Assembly: GCF_004359215.1 (NCBI RefSeq)
Contig: NC_090618.1
Coordinates: forward strand, 1,348,455-1,374,546
DNA: 26,092 nucleotides
From: Bremia lactucae
Lineage: Eukaryota > Oomycota > Peronosporomycetes > Peronosporales > Peronosporaceae
Direction: 5' to 3'
The position numbers and the translations under genes are program-made. Each line of letters starts with the position of its first letter. Positions within the stretch are counted from its first letter, which is position 1. Below, piece after piece: positions 1-9,540 of the stretch. Below the pieces are notes generated by a model, which did not search any database, was not told where the DNA came from, and saw only the letters and a program-made list of their open reading frames with translations.

Positions 1-2
1 AT

Positions 3-1025
3 CACGAAAGGACAGCTCTACGCAAGCAGCTTGCACGCACGCAAAATCAGTTGGCACCGGCCCTGCCCATGGGAGCCAGATCAACGACAATCCGGGCGAA
101 TCTGGCAGATTTGAAAAACCAACTCGGCGTGAGGTCTGTTGTCACACCGGCGACAGGGAACTGCCTTGCTATGTCGATAGCACAGGCGGTAGCGGATGCT
201 AATCTGGAAGCACCAGACCAGACACTGGAACTAGTAACAGCCAGCATTAAACGCGGTATCAAGTATACGGTACTGTTAGCTCTCGAAGGACAACTCGCTC
301 GCGACCATCGGGTTCATCTTCTGAAGAATGTAGGTCGTGGGTGGCCAGCGATGTCACGCACTGAGTCTGCTTCTCAGGTACGGTGATATCTGGAAGATTA
401 CGCGTCCAGTTCCTCGGCTAGAACGGATATATTACCCTCGGACAGATGGGGAACAAGTGACTCGGCAGGTATGGCTGCAAATTCTTTGCAACAAACCATA
501 TATGTCATCCAGAGAGCCGAGAGCATGTCACAGGGCTGGAGGTGCTTGAAGTATGTTCCAACCAGTGTCCATAGACACAGTCGCGTGACCGAGACAGCGG
601 AGGAACATATGCTCTCACCTTTGGCGCTTATCGACGAGGTGGTCGCGGCCAAGATTGAGACACCGGAACGCCCTCCGCTCATGCTACACTATCACGACTG
701 CCATTATTCAGCGTTTCTTCACTCGGGTCGTACCTGTCGGCTCCTTGAATTTGAAGCGAAGATGGACCTGGTTGAGTCTACAACACAGTTTACACCAGAG
801 CACTTTGGACGCACACTAATCGCTCCGACGGGGATGACGGACGCCACGCAGACAACAGCACTGATAGCGGTAGCCACCATACTTTGTAAGGCTCCCCTGG
901 ATTCGGACTGCAACACACCCGCAGACTGCGACACATGCACGGAACATAGCCAGGAGCTAGTGGTAGTCGAGCACCGGATGGAGCTTCCGGAACTCCCACG
1001 CACGCCTCCTCTAGAACCGCGATAA
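3..1025 (+). pseudogene. LINE-A OTU-like cysteine protease domain
   Basis: One reading frame is open from the window edge to a TAA at 1023-1025 except for one TGA at 384-386. Three landmarks of the OTU fold occur in the right order. The first is a Cys box with residues TGNC (about 160-171) followed by a helix. The second is a block reading WG, then an Ala/Leu-rich helix, then IYVI (about 453-500). The third is a C-terminal HYSAF block (about 692-716) that would carry the catalytic His. OTU domains hydrolyse ubiquitin or polyprotein linkages, and OTU-like domains are known in some LINE clades such as Dualen/RandI. The usual Asp before Gly in the Cys box is Thr here, and also in LINE-B, so this is probably ancestral rather than decay. 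The role in the element is unknown; polyprotein processing or deubiquitination are guesses. Confidence 0.65.
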
Positions 1026-1954
1026 GCTTCGCCATCGGATCACAAACGGGGGGTAAGCACATTACCAGAAAAAGATCAATTGACGGGGGCGATTGTGCCG
1101 TATTAGCCCACTACCACAGTCCATAAAAAGGCCGGGTAGGGATAGCACCTCGGCCGATGATCATTGCTGACGCAGACTACGACCGCATCGATCGAGGAGA
1201 CTGGGCCTCGGCGTGGGAGCTGTTGGAACCGAACTGGCCAAATCTCATGCAGATCCCAATTCCAACCGCAGATAGCTCTACGACGGAGTGGCAACATGCC
1301 GCCCGAATCGCACCAGACTATTTATTGTGGCTGTTAAAGAGATTCATGCTACCGGGAGAGCTTCTCCAAATTCTTGACGTGTCAGTCATTGTTCTCTGGA
1401 TGGCAGAAAGTCGGCAGGCGTGTGTTGAAGCATCATTGCGGCGTTATCGGGCGACATTAATAGATCGTCAAACGCAAGACTGGTTGGACCGCTGGCTCGA
1501 CAATACGTGGTATCGGGGGCAATCCGTGTCAGCGCCGCTAATGGACAGTTCAGATAATGGAACAACCTGGAAGTTAATAACTATGCTGGAGACGACCTGC
1601 TTAGACTATGTGATCCACGCCGTCGTACACGGTTAAGTCACCACTTGCTTTGCGCACTCATCTACGACCATGAAATTGCAGCGCTAGTCGATGGAGTGCC
1701 ATCCAGTCCAGGAGTGCCGGACAAAATACGAGCACATATGCAGCTTATCCTAACCAACACCAGATATAAAGCGGCCTACTACACAGCAACACAACTAGCG
1801 GATTGGGCGGCGATCGAGCGATTTTTCTACGCCGGGCTCGCACGTCCAGAGGGGGAAGAACAAATGCAATACTAAGGGCACTTTACGGGATTTTTTCACG
1901 TCAAGCTACTACAGGGCGGACTTACAGAGTGCTGATGCCTATGGGCGTCACGCT
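1026..1954 (+). pseudogene. LINE-A spacer domain between OTU and endonuclease, function unknown
   Basis: Coding sequence continues here in a different frame from the OTU part: 1025-1558 in one frame with a TAA at 1124-1126, then another frame to about 1862, then back to the first frame, which leads without a stop into the endonuclease. The encoded polypeptide is rich in Trp, Leu and charged residues (for example AWELLEPNWPNL and DWLDRWLDNTWY) and looks helical. I recognise no named domain. A block reading TRLSHHLLCALIYDHEIAAL (about 1611-1690) has a weak counterpart in LINE-B near 8610-8680, so this part is shared by both elements and is not a private insertion. Frame breaks are inferred from where one frame stops reading like protein and the next starts. 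Confidence 0.55.
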
Positions 1955-3121
1955 GTGCTCAATGTCTTCGAATCGGATTCCAAATTGGGCCATCGCGCAC
2001 CAAAGCGACGGACGGATCGGAGGCTACTTACTCAAAATGTACGTGGTTTCTCGAAGGAGACACGGAAGCAGTGGATGACCGCCTGGCGCCAAACACCGGC
2101 GTGTCGACGACCGCTGGCATGGTGCATACAAGAAATACACGTGGTCACCGAGGAAGAGGCCACAGCTCTACGTCTGGAATGGCGACGGATGTGGGGGAAA
2201 CAGCTCGACCAACAACGCACGCCGATGTCCTTTTGGAGTGTTGGATCATCGAAGGCTCAAGGGGTGGAAATTCTGCTACCCCCCACAGCGGCGTCTGAGG
2301 CAGAGGTGTGGAATGAGGATAAATGGACTTCACGAGCAGTGGGGATACGAGTTCTTGACATTTTTATACTTAATGTCTACGCGCCCAACAAACGCGCGGA
2401 GCGCGAAGAATCCTTTCAGGGGCTCTACGGCTGGAACATGCCGTCCGAGAGCACTATTATGCTGGGGGATTTTAATTGTGTCCAAAGTCCGCAGCTGGAT
2501 AGGTTGGGCCCACGGACCGCTAGCCGTCCGGAGAGTCCAGCACTCAGTTCACTGTTGGAGGGGTCAGCCTTGAGTGATGCTCGACTTCTACGAGATCATG
2601 CAGACAATGATGGGTTCGATACAAGCCATTATTTTACGTATTGGACCACCACGACGGCAAGCAGAATCGACCGATTCTATGTTCCTCAAGACTGGGCGCC
2701 AGACGTCCTCTGGGTTTCAACGGCTCCGCCACCAAATTACTCGGATCACGAACAAGTGGTGCTTCATCCCCGAGAAAGACAATTAGGACGGAGACCAAAG
2801 CAGCGGCAGTCCGTAATCTATCCTATATGGTCGAACAGGCCGGAACGTGTGGTGACGGCCGTCATCACGGAAATGACAAACATGGGGGTGGGCCATGACC
2901 CCACTACGCAGTCATGGGATATCCATATTGTTGGGAGTGTTAAATGCATTAAGGTGGTGCGGAAACGGGAAAATCAGTGGAGAAAACGCTACGTGGCGGC
3001 GCTACGAAAGCGCAACCGACGGCCTTTTATTACTCGACGGCACAGGATCGCATCCAATATCGAAGAGACGCGGGGGGGACCAACTTGCTCGGCTAGGAGA
3101 GAATTTGGAGAGGTCGACTGA
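1955..3121 (+). pseudogene. LINE-A APE-type (EEP) endonuclease domain
   Basis: This is the target-nicking endonuclease of the LINE, from the exonuclease-endonuclease-phosphatase superfamily. All catalytic blocks are present in order: TQNVRGF (Asn), CIQEIHV (metal-binding Glu), LNVYAPN (Tyr), MLGDFNCV (Asp and Asn), SRIDRFYV (Asp) and YSDHEQVV (Asp-His pair). The open frame is uninterrupted from about 1862 to 3121, so the domain itself could still fold. After about 3025 the better coding frame shifts (LLLLDGTGSHPISKRRG is read in another frame up to about 3185), so the last part of this frame is probably read out of phase. It cuts one DNA strand to prime reverse transcription in relatives; here there is no evidence of present activity. 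Confidence 0.85.
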
Positions 3122-4840
3122 GCGGCTATGTTGGTCCTACAATAGAGTTGAAACTGGGAAAGGGATCAACACGTCACTTCCCTGCAGGCCCGTTATGACC
3201 CGGCATTTCCGAGATCATTGTCGATAGCTCATTATTTTGTGTCCGAATGGGCGCATGTGCTCAGCAGATATCATCGGACCGCTCCGTTGTCTCTCTTAGC
3301 GACGGAGCTGCGGGTATTCGCGACAGTGCCGCCGACGCAAAGACTCACGGCAGCCGGTAATGAGCGGCTGTTACGTCCCTTTACGGAGGCCGAGGTGCTC
3401 TCAGCTATCATCAGGCTCAATCGCCATAAATCGGCAAGCCCCGATGGATTGAACAATGATTTCTACAAGGATACGGCGGCACTTATGGTTCCTGCTCTCG
3501 TCACCATCAGCAATCCAATACTTGAGGGATCCGAGTTGCCTGCTTCTTTCCTGGAATCCCTTATCATCCCTCTGATGAAAAATGGCGACTTGACGACGCC
3601 ATGGACTATAGACCAATTGCCTTGCTACAAACTAGCTGCAAAGTATTTGCGAAGGTATTGGCCACCCGATTACAACATTCATTACCCAGGACAATTAGCG
3701 ATTCGCAGCAAGGTTTGTCCACGGGCGCCAAATGTCGAAATCCGTCATGATGATGATGGCTCAACTTTCGACAGCAGAACGGCGGTGATGTGCCAGCCGA
3801 ACAGAGCAGATGTATCTTGCTTTTGGACTTTCGAAAGGCATACGATACAGCGGATTGCGATTTTCTGTACGAATCGTTACGCTTATTCGGGTTTGACGAG
3901 CAATTTGTGGACCTCATGCGACGCATCCACTCTGGCACGTCCGCCTGCTTTGTGGTGAAACGGAAGCCAGTCCAAGGCACTGCCAGTTACGTCTTGAATT
4001 CGGCAGGGGTGTCCGCTTGCACCGCTCCTATTTCTGCTGGTGGTAGAGGTGCTAAGTCTGGCTTTACTGCAGGACACAACACTAAATGGGTTGAGCGTGC
4101 CTGGGTTGTCAAGCCACACGCACCTTTTTTCAGCTTTCGTAGACGACTCCACGCTTTTTCTAGCGAATGCAGTGCAAATTCCACACGCTTTAAAAATCGT
4201 CAACACGTTTGGCGCACTGGCGGGCTTGCAGGCACAACCGTCCAAAAGCAAGCTCATTTTTCTTAATCGGGCAATTAATGTCGAGCGCTACGAGGGGATA
4301 GAAGTCGTGCCACCTGGGGGTACCGCCAGGTACCTGGGCTACGAGATCGGCACCGGAGAACTAGATAACAAGAATTGCGCCCTGCGGATTCAGAAGATTC
4401 AACGACGTCTCTTAATGGCAACTCGGGTCGCGACGAGTGTGGAGAACAGAGTTCTCATTCTTAACTCCATCGTCCTTCCCGCCGTCCTGTTCACAGCGAG
4501 TATTTTCGACATTCCACTGTGGGCTGAGAAGGAGCTGTACAATCTTGTTGTGGGGACACGCTACTTCTACGATGCAAGGCGCCATAAGGTTAACTCGGGG
4601 CTATTGGTAACGCCCAGAAAAGCGGGAGGTATGGGGCTCGCAGATGTGTTGGTAGCAATAAAAACACAACGAACCAATCACGCCATTCTATGGCTAACCC
4701 AACGAGCGGACAAGTACTTCGAAGTCTGGCGCTTCTGGGCCTTTCGCGGATTACCCCAGACTACCATCGGGCAGATTACTCCATGTGCGGCGCCGCACCG
4801 TCGGCTCCTCGACGTCGCTATATTACTGGGGTGGAATTAG
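3122..4840 (+). pseudogene. LINE-A reverse transcriptase domain, frameshifted
   Basis: The RT of the LINE. Motifs in order: the N-terminal block KSASPDGLNNDFYK (about 3427-3470), SLIIPLMKNGD, DYRPIALL (about 3604-3627, in a new frame), DSQQG, motif A LLLDFRKAYD (about 3820-3849), motif B IRQGCPLAPLLF (about 3998-4033), motif C FVDD (about 4135-4150), then KSKLIFLN and YLGYEIGT. The two Asp of FVDD and the Asp of motif A are intact. Decay is clear: four frame changes between 3600 and 3960, a TGA at 3995-3997 where relatives have Gly, and an AAA run at 3957-3960 that looks like a one-base insertion. The frame is then clean through the thumb region to 4840. RT copies the element's RNA at the nicked target. 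Confidence 0.88.
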
Positions 4841-6330
4841 GCCGAGAAATGGGGGGAAGGTTGTCACCAACACCTGATCAGCAACATCGTCTGACTGAGT
4901 GGGTTGCAGCACACTACGCGGATTTGCTGAATGGGGCGGTTAGCTGGTGGGATGGCGACGAGTTCGTCATATCCTATCCCACCGTGGTTTCCGATCGACC
5001 GATGGGCGTCGATAATATGCCGGAGGAGATCCGGAGCTTCTGGTCCACGTTCAGTTGGTTGGACAATCCTTGGATCCGAGATCAACGCGGCAATATGTTG
5101 ACCAAATTCGTATATACTCGGACCATGATCTGTACGCTGGACCAATTCGGTCTAGCACGTGCGGGGCCAAAAGAGTATGTTCTTAAGATTTCACGACCGG
5201 CTACCCAATCCAGGCCTCACTCAACAGCGAAATTACGGCAATATGCGACATATATACTGCTCTCATCACCGGGCATAGACGTAGAATCAAGCCTCGGCCG
5301 GTTTCAGGCACCACGACTTCGTCACGCTCCGCCAGTTCTAGCGACCTATGAGTGGTCGCTAACTAGCGACGGCGGCATCGCAGGCCGACCTACGGGAATC
5401 GCGCGGGCTTTAACGCACAATATAACGCTGTACCAAGGGACAGATGGCATGCACTGGTGGTGCAGGGGACCCATCCCGGAGCTGGCCGATGGATCTTCTG
5501 TCAACAAGCGGGCGCTTAGCCAAGAACTGCGGGAACACGGCCTCGTCTTCGAGGCGCATTCCCATCTTCACCGGTACCCATGGGCGGTCCCGGATACAAA
5601 ACCGAATCGGTCCGCCCAAGCAGCGCTCAAACGGCAAGCCTTCAGGTTTCACAAAAAAGTGTTTGCTCGCCCCTTGGGGAATTTCCTTGATCGTCTTGAA
5701 AATTGGTCAGGGCAAGATGAATGGCAACGCGCAGCACTCAATCAAACGCCGAAGCAAGTCTGGGACCATTGTCAGGCCGTCACAGCTTATCAAGTCTGGA
5801 CCGGATATCGGGTCGCCACAAGGCAACTTAATTTGCCACATGCGGGGCGACTCGAGAACAATACCTGCCGAAAGCTACCAGGCTGTCCGGGAGGAGTGGA
5901 GACATTGGCTCACTTGTTTTGGGACTCTTCCTACGCGGTCGCGGGATGGAAAAAGCTGGTAGGACACTGGACGGGTGAGCGTGCTTCTCCCCAGGTACTC
6001 AAAAACTACCTAGGCGCGTGTGCCAGCAGACAAGTCGTCAGCTTACCCGCGAATAGGAAGGCCCTCCTCCCGGAGCGATTTAAGGAGGATCGGGAGGCTG
6101 CTGAACGAATGTGGAAGCGGATCTGGCACATTCTGGCGACGATATGTCAAACCACGCTATGGGCTGACCGGAACGATGCGGTCTATCAGGCACGCACCAA
6201 GGACATCACCAGCACCACGACCTGTTTTTGGGCTACATGCATCCGCCAACTACGCGCGATAGCGACAAGAGAGCATGCACAAGTGTCTACGTCAATTAGG
6301 GGTGCCATGCTACATGCTCGAGTTACTTGA
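4690..6330 (+). pseudogene. LINE-A C-terminal region with zf-RVT-like motif
   Basis: A long uninterrupted frame continues the RT protein; the switch from the RT frame lies somewhere between about 4780 and 4840, where both frames overlap. Near the C-terminus the sequence CRKLPGCPGGVETLAHLFWD (about 5863-5925) matches the C..C..ET..H..W pattern found at the end of many LINE ORF2 proteins (zf-RVT type). The final ligand position, usually Cys, is Ser here. No RNase H motif is visible before the TGA at 6328-6330, unlike LINE-B. The rest is Trp-rich and unrecognised. The length of clean frame (about 1.5 kb) makes this the best preserved part of the element. Confidence 0.75.
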
Positions 6331-6467
6331 GCACGAACCGAAAGGGTCACCAGGCTAACCTGGGCCAAACCAAGGTCAGCCCTCAGATCCACAAGCGCTG
6401 ACAACATGGCGAAGGCTATACCAGAGATCATAGTTAATTCCGTGTACTTAGACCATCGAAAAAAAAG

Positions 6468-6550
6468 GGTGAGGTGAATATAATAATATTGATTTTAGGA
6501 TATTTAAGGAGGGTGGGGTGAATATAACCAAAGGTGGGTTGAATAACAAT
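6468..6550 (+). repeat. LINE-A 3' tail: three degenerate GGTGRGGTGAATATAA-type repeats
   Basis: Three similar units of 18-19 nt lie at 6468-6486, 6512-6530 and 6533-6550, each starting GGTG and containing TGAATA. Unit 3 ends a few bases before the tRNA-derived segment. Short tandem repeats at the 3' terminus are common in non-LTR elements and are thought to arise by slippage or restart during target-primed reverse transcription. I take this as the 3' end of LINE-A, but the element boundary itself is inferred. Confidence 0.55.
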
Positions 6551-6556
6551 TCCCTA

Positions 6557-6593
6557 AATCTTGGGGTCGTGGGTTTGAGCCCCACGGTGGGCG
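6557..6593 (+). pseudogene. 3' half of a tRNA gene (Lys-like) at the LINE-A 3' junction
   Basis: The segment reads as tRNA positions 37 to 73: AA of the anticodon loop, TCTTG as the 3' strand of the anticodon stem, GGGTC as variable loop, a perfect T-stem GTGGG/CCCAC around the 7-nt loop TTTGAGC, GGTGGGC as 3' acceptor strand and G as discriminator. C plus a run of five T follows (6595-6599), as expected for a Pol III terminator. The variable loop, T-arm and discriminator resemble eukaryotic tRNA-Lys. No matching 5' half (acceptor GCCCACC, D-arm with A box) lies within the preceding hundred bases; the LINE tail is there instead. So it is a broken tRNA gene, cut in or next to the anticodon. 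Confidence 0.72.
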
Positions 6594-6860
6594 CTTTTTA
6601 ATTTCGCAAATTAAATTTTTATTTTTACAGCTTTCGTAAAGATTTTAATTTGAGGTTTCAATCCAAGATGCCGGCTGGCCAATACACATTAAAGTTTCAT
6701 CAATACATGTTATGTTTCAACAAGCATTGGCTATAACAAATAATGTTACAGCTATGGTTGGCAAGTACGTACTATGTTTCAGCTATAGACTAGTGACGAT
6801 GGTTTGACAAAAGCATCCGATCCGCGCATGCCTTCTTCAGCTGTAGATTAGTGCCACAAT
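6594..6860. repeat. Spacer between tRNA fragment and LINE-B, with short direct repeats
   Basis: No gene is visible. After the T-run the sequence is AT-rich. Three related units appear at 6681-6699, 6702-6719 and 6763-6781, each beginning AATAC or AGTAC and ending in GTTTCA. A second pair, TTCAGCTATAGACTAGTG (about 6778-6795) and TTCAGCTGTAGATTAGTG (about 6836-6853), is offset by 58 nt. These could be tandem units of a LINE-B 5' UTR or an older repeat; I cannot tell. Confidence 0.4.
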
Positions 6861-7158
6861 GTAACGGGGCACCTTTCACTAGTACTTCCACTTTTTCGAC
6901 AGAGCGACAGCTGCAGCTTGGAAAGGCACTGCGCTGTCATTCCGAAGCTAATGGCTACGCCTGGTGAACCCGAACGAACACGAAAAGCAAGAAGCTCCGA
7001 AAAGCGTCTGGCAAAGACAACTGGGTGTAGACAGCTGCAAGAGCGCGCCAGCTCACACCCAGTACAGAGTTCAGCTGCTAAATGTGCCGCAAGTCTCACA
7101 TTAAGCAAGTGACGAACTGGGACTTCTACATTTACGACATGGATGCGTATGGAGCCGG

Positions 7159-7604
7159 GTGAAAGGCCTCGTTGACATGGGAACAGCGGTTTCTAACTAC
7201 AACCTGACCGCTGAAATTGGTGGACATTCACCGAATCAGCTGGAGACAACAGAACATCTTGGTTCACCATATCTCACGTCAAAGACAAGCTCCGTGTCTG
7301 GCATGCGGAGGAGCGGATCACTACGCACGTGTCTGCAATGTCAAGGAAGAGGAAATGGCGACGAAAAACTGTCTAAATCAACTTGAGGCACACGGCCACA
7401 AGGCAGAATATCATTTTTACATTTAAATTAATATATTTATCAGCAACCTTCATGACGGTAAAAGACGTGATAAAAGCTCTATCAACCGAAACCCGAGAAC
7501 CAAAAGCACCGGCGACGGACGCCAACTCCGACAGCCAATCAGCTGATCTTAACAAGCCAAACTTGGAACGAACAAGAAGTCGAAGTGAAGGAAGAAAAGC
7601 TTAA
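7159..7604 (+). pseudogene. LINE-B ORF1 remnant with CCHC zinc knuckle
   Basis: In the frame starting at 7217 a zinc knuckle CLACGGADHYARVC is encoded (about 7292-7333). It fits the retroviral/LINE pattern C-x2-C-x4-H-x4-C exactly. Just before it the frame reads DIHRISWRQQNIL, and the partner frame from 7159 supplies DMGTAVSNYNLTAEIGG, which suggests a frameshift near 7215. After the knuckle the reading is acidic and basic low complexity to about 7604, with stops. CCHC knuckles in ORF1/gag proteins bind the element RNA and form the ribonucleoprotein. LINE-A must have had such an ORF1 upstream of the window if the two are organised alike. Confidence 0.6.
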
Positions 7605-7888
7605 CTCAGAGCAACCAAATGCGAACAAATCCAAAAACGGACAGCTCGGCGCAACCAATATTATTTTTTTTTGAAAACCTGGAGCAAAAAGAAATACAAA
7701 AAAACAAAACTAAATTTCTTCGCTTCTGCACCAGCGAAACCGCCGATCGCGTAAGTGACAAGAACAAGCTCTTGACGCTGGCAGATGAATACGAATAAAA
7801 CGAGAAAATAACCTCGGAGAAGATCCAAGACGAGTCACAGTAGTCAGCAAGACTCCACATATGCAGACGAGAGCTATTAACCCTGCGG

Positions 7889-8260
7889 ATGGCAGCTCGC
7901 GAGGCGGAACGAGCTGAATTCTTCTTGCACGAAAATGTTACCATGTTTCAACTCCGAGATGCGCTAGGCTTGAAAGAGTACACGACGCCACTGACGGGCA
8001 ACTGCTGTTACTATGCTTTGGCAGAAGCAGCGACACAGCAACCGATTACGAATAAACAATCGCAAGTTAATGTAGTCAAAATGACGGAGAAAATCAAACG
8101 CAGCATCCAGGCAGCAGCCCAATTACCTCTCAAATTGGACTTCCCGTCCATCGCGAGAAAGGACGTGCCCAAACGTCTCGGGAGGTGGAAGACAAACCGG
8201 GCCGCATGGAAAACGGAAGCTAAACTACCGTTTCCGACAGCAACATCCTCAAACCAATAA
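7889..8260 (+). pseudogene. LINE-B OTU-like domain, N-terminal part only
   Basis: The frame encodes LGLKEYTTPLTGNCCYYALA (about 7966-8025), which aligns with LINE-A's LGVRSVVTPATGNCLAMSIA around the candidate nucleophile Cys, followed by similar Lys-rich helices (KMTEKIKRSIQ versus TASIKRGIK). The downstream OTU landmarks seen in LINE-A, the WG/IYVI block and the HYSAF block, are not found before the endonuclease, so the C-terminal half seems deleted. The Thr in place of the usual Asp in the Cys box is shared with LINE-A. Stop at 8258-8260; a TTG-like or upstream start is not assignable because the region before 7889 is full of stops. Confidence 0.55.
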
Positions 8261-8581
8261 TGGCTCAATACAGCGGTGCGCAGAGAGCTCACGCTCAAGC
8301 GGCTGATCAAGACGTCGCTAAAACCCCATACAGTCCTTCGATGGCTTGACAACGCGACACATGCAGCTCTCACATAGAGAACGTGTGAGCAAATCACAAC
8401 AAGAACTATAAAGGAGACTCACAAGCAGTGCAAAAACGAAAAGCGCATGGACTGGCTCGGAGCTGGCTCAAGCGGATCGAGCTATGCTTGAACGCTCAAA
8501 CGCACTTAGTAGTTTTAGGAACTAGGAAGGACTGGTCACTACTGAGGAACGAGGACTACATAGGCCACCGAGATACTGCCC

Positions 8582-8734
8582 TACTACATTAACACGAAGC
8601 AGGACAGGAACCTCATCAGCCGTCTGATACTTTACAGCTTCATCTACAGGGTGGAAAAAGCAGTATTGCGGGCACACCAAAACCGCAGATCGCGTCAGCA
8701 ACCCAAGACCTCAAAAATCTTGGGAGATCTGTAA
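8582..8734 (+). pseudogene. LINE-B spacer-domain fragment
   Basis: A short open frame encodes RNLISRLILYSFIYRVEKAV (about 8606-8665), which weakly resembles RTRLSHHLLCALIYDHEIAA in the spacer domain of LINE-A and lies at the equivalent place between OTU-like domain and endonuclease. It ends at TAA 8732-8734. Sequence on both sides is not convincingly coding in any one frame. The match is by eye and weak, but position supports it. Confidence 0.35.
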
Positions 8735-8813
8735 GAACACGAAGAAGTTGCAACGGCGTTTAAAGGCCGGCACGCAGCAAACCATTGAGATAAATTTGCA
8801 GCGCTTATAAACA

Positions 8814-9525
8814 ATGTGGGCGAGATCTCAACAGAGATTGTCGCGTCCAGGTGTAAAAGGCACAGCACGCTCCCCCCATATGCAACAACCTCATGACCAG
8901 GATCTGTTCGAAGCACTGCACATGTTCAAAGATGAATTCTTTGCCAGCAAAAAAATATCAAAACCAAAACTGATCTCACAAAACCAAACAACAGAAATTA
9001 CCTCGGAAAACGTCTGCGGCTTTGGTTGGCTGGATGCCTTCAAGCAAAGAAGAGAAACCACACGTGTGACGTCATAGCGTTGCAATAAACAAGAGTTATG
9101 TCATACGATGGAACGGCACGCTTGTAAATGGCGTGGCGAAGACGATGGGGTCAATTGGACTCGGCAAGCAAGTCAGCGTACTTCAGTGTAGACGCCTCAG
9201 GAGTACGAGGAGTCGTAGTCCTTTTCAACCCTAGGACTCTAATACACACCACGCAGATAGCAACTGAAACATGGAGCATCAGACTACGGGTTGTCAAGTC
9301 AGCATCTATGGTCTGGACGTGTGTATACGCGCCTGGCCGATCCGCAGCGCAAATCAACTACTTCCGCAGCATTTACATGGTGCTCACGCCGCACAGAGAA
9401 AACCTGGCGTTCATCGGGGATTACAATTGCGTCATAGACACAAACAAAGCAGATGAGGCCCTGGCAGGCTATCCAGAAACACCTGTGAAACTCAGCACTC
9501 CATACACTTTTGGAAGATCTTGATC
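8814..9525 (+). pseudogene. LINE-B APE-type endonuclease, inactivated
   Basis: Blocks of the EEP nuclease are recognisable: ITSENVCGFGWLD (about 8998-9036, matching LTQNVRGF of LINE-A), CDVIALQ then TAA (about 9067-9089), VRGVVVLF, WTCVYAPGRS (about 9313-9342) and FIGDYNCVID (about 9409-9438). The TAA at 9087-9089 falls exactly where the catalytic Glu codon is in LINE-A (Q-E-I/T-H), so a GAA to TAA change is the simplest reading. The last blocks with the Asp-His pair are not found in frame; a stop at 9521-9523 follows. Confidence 0.7.
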
Positions 9526-9540
9526 TAGTAGACGCCGCCG

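Larger units (their letters stand above)
1..6556 (+). mobile_element. LINE-A: near full-length, decayed non-LTR retrotransposon (L1/Tx1-like, OTU-containing)
   Basis: A single degenerate non-LTR retrotransposon fills this stretch and is open at the left window edge, so its true 5' end lies outside. Domains read 5' to 3' are an OTU-like domain (about 3-1025), an unrecognised spacer domain (about 1026-1955), an APE/EEP endonuclease (about 2020-2790), a reverse transcriptase (about 3218-4500) and a C-terminal region with a zinc-finger-like motif (to 6330). A short 3' UTR ends in three G/T-rich repeats. The order endonuclease then RT, with no LTRs, is that of APE-type LINEs that copy themselves by target-primed reverse transcription. 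It is inactive now: I see in-frame stops at 384-386, 1124-1126 and 3995-3997 and frame changes near 1023, 1558, 1862, 3025, 3185, 3600, 3716, 3780-3790, 3958 and 4800. A 1.5-kb stretch at the 3' end is still open, so decay is moderate. Confidence 0.9.

Noticed and set aside
6468..6593. tRNA-derived SINE
   Set aside because: A SINE would keep the tRNA 5' half with the A box at its 5' end; here only the 3' half is present and it follows a LINE tail.
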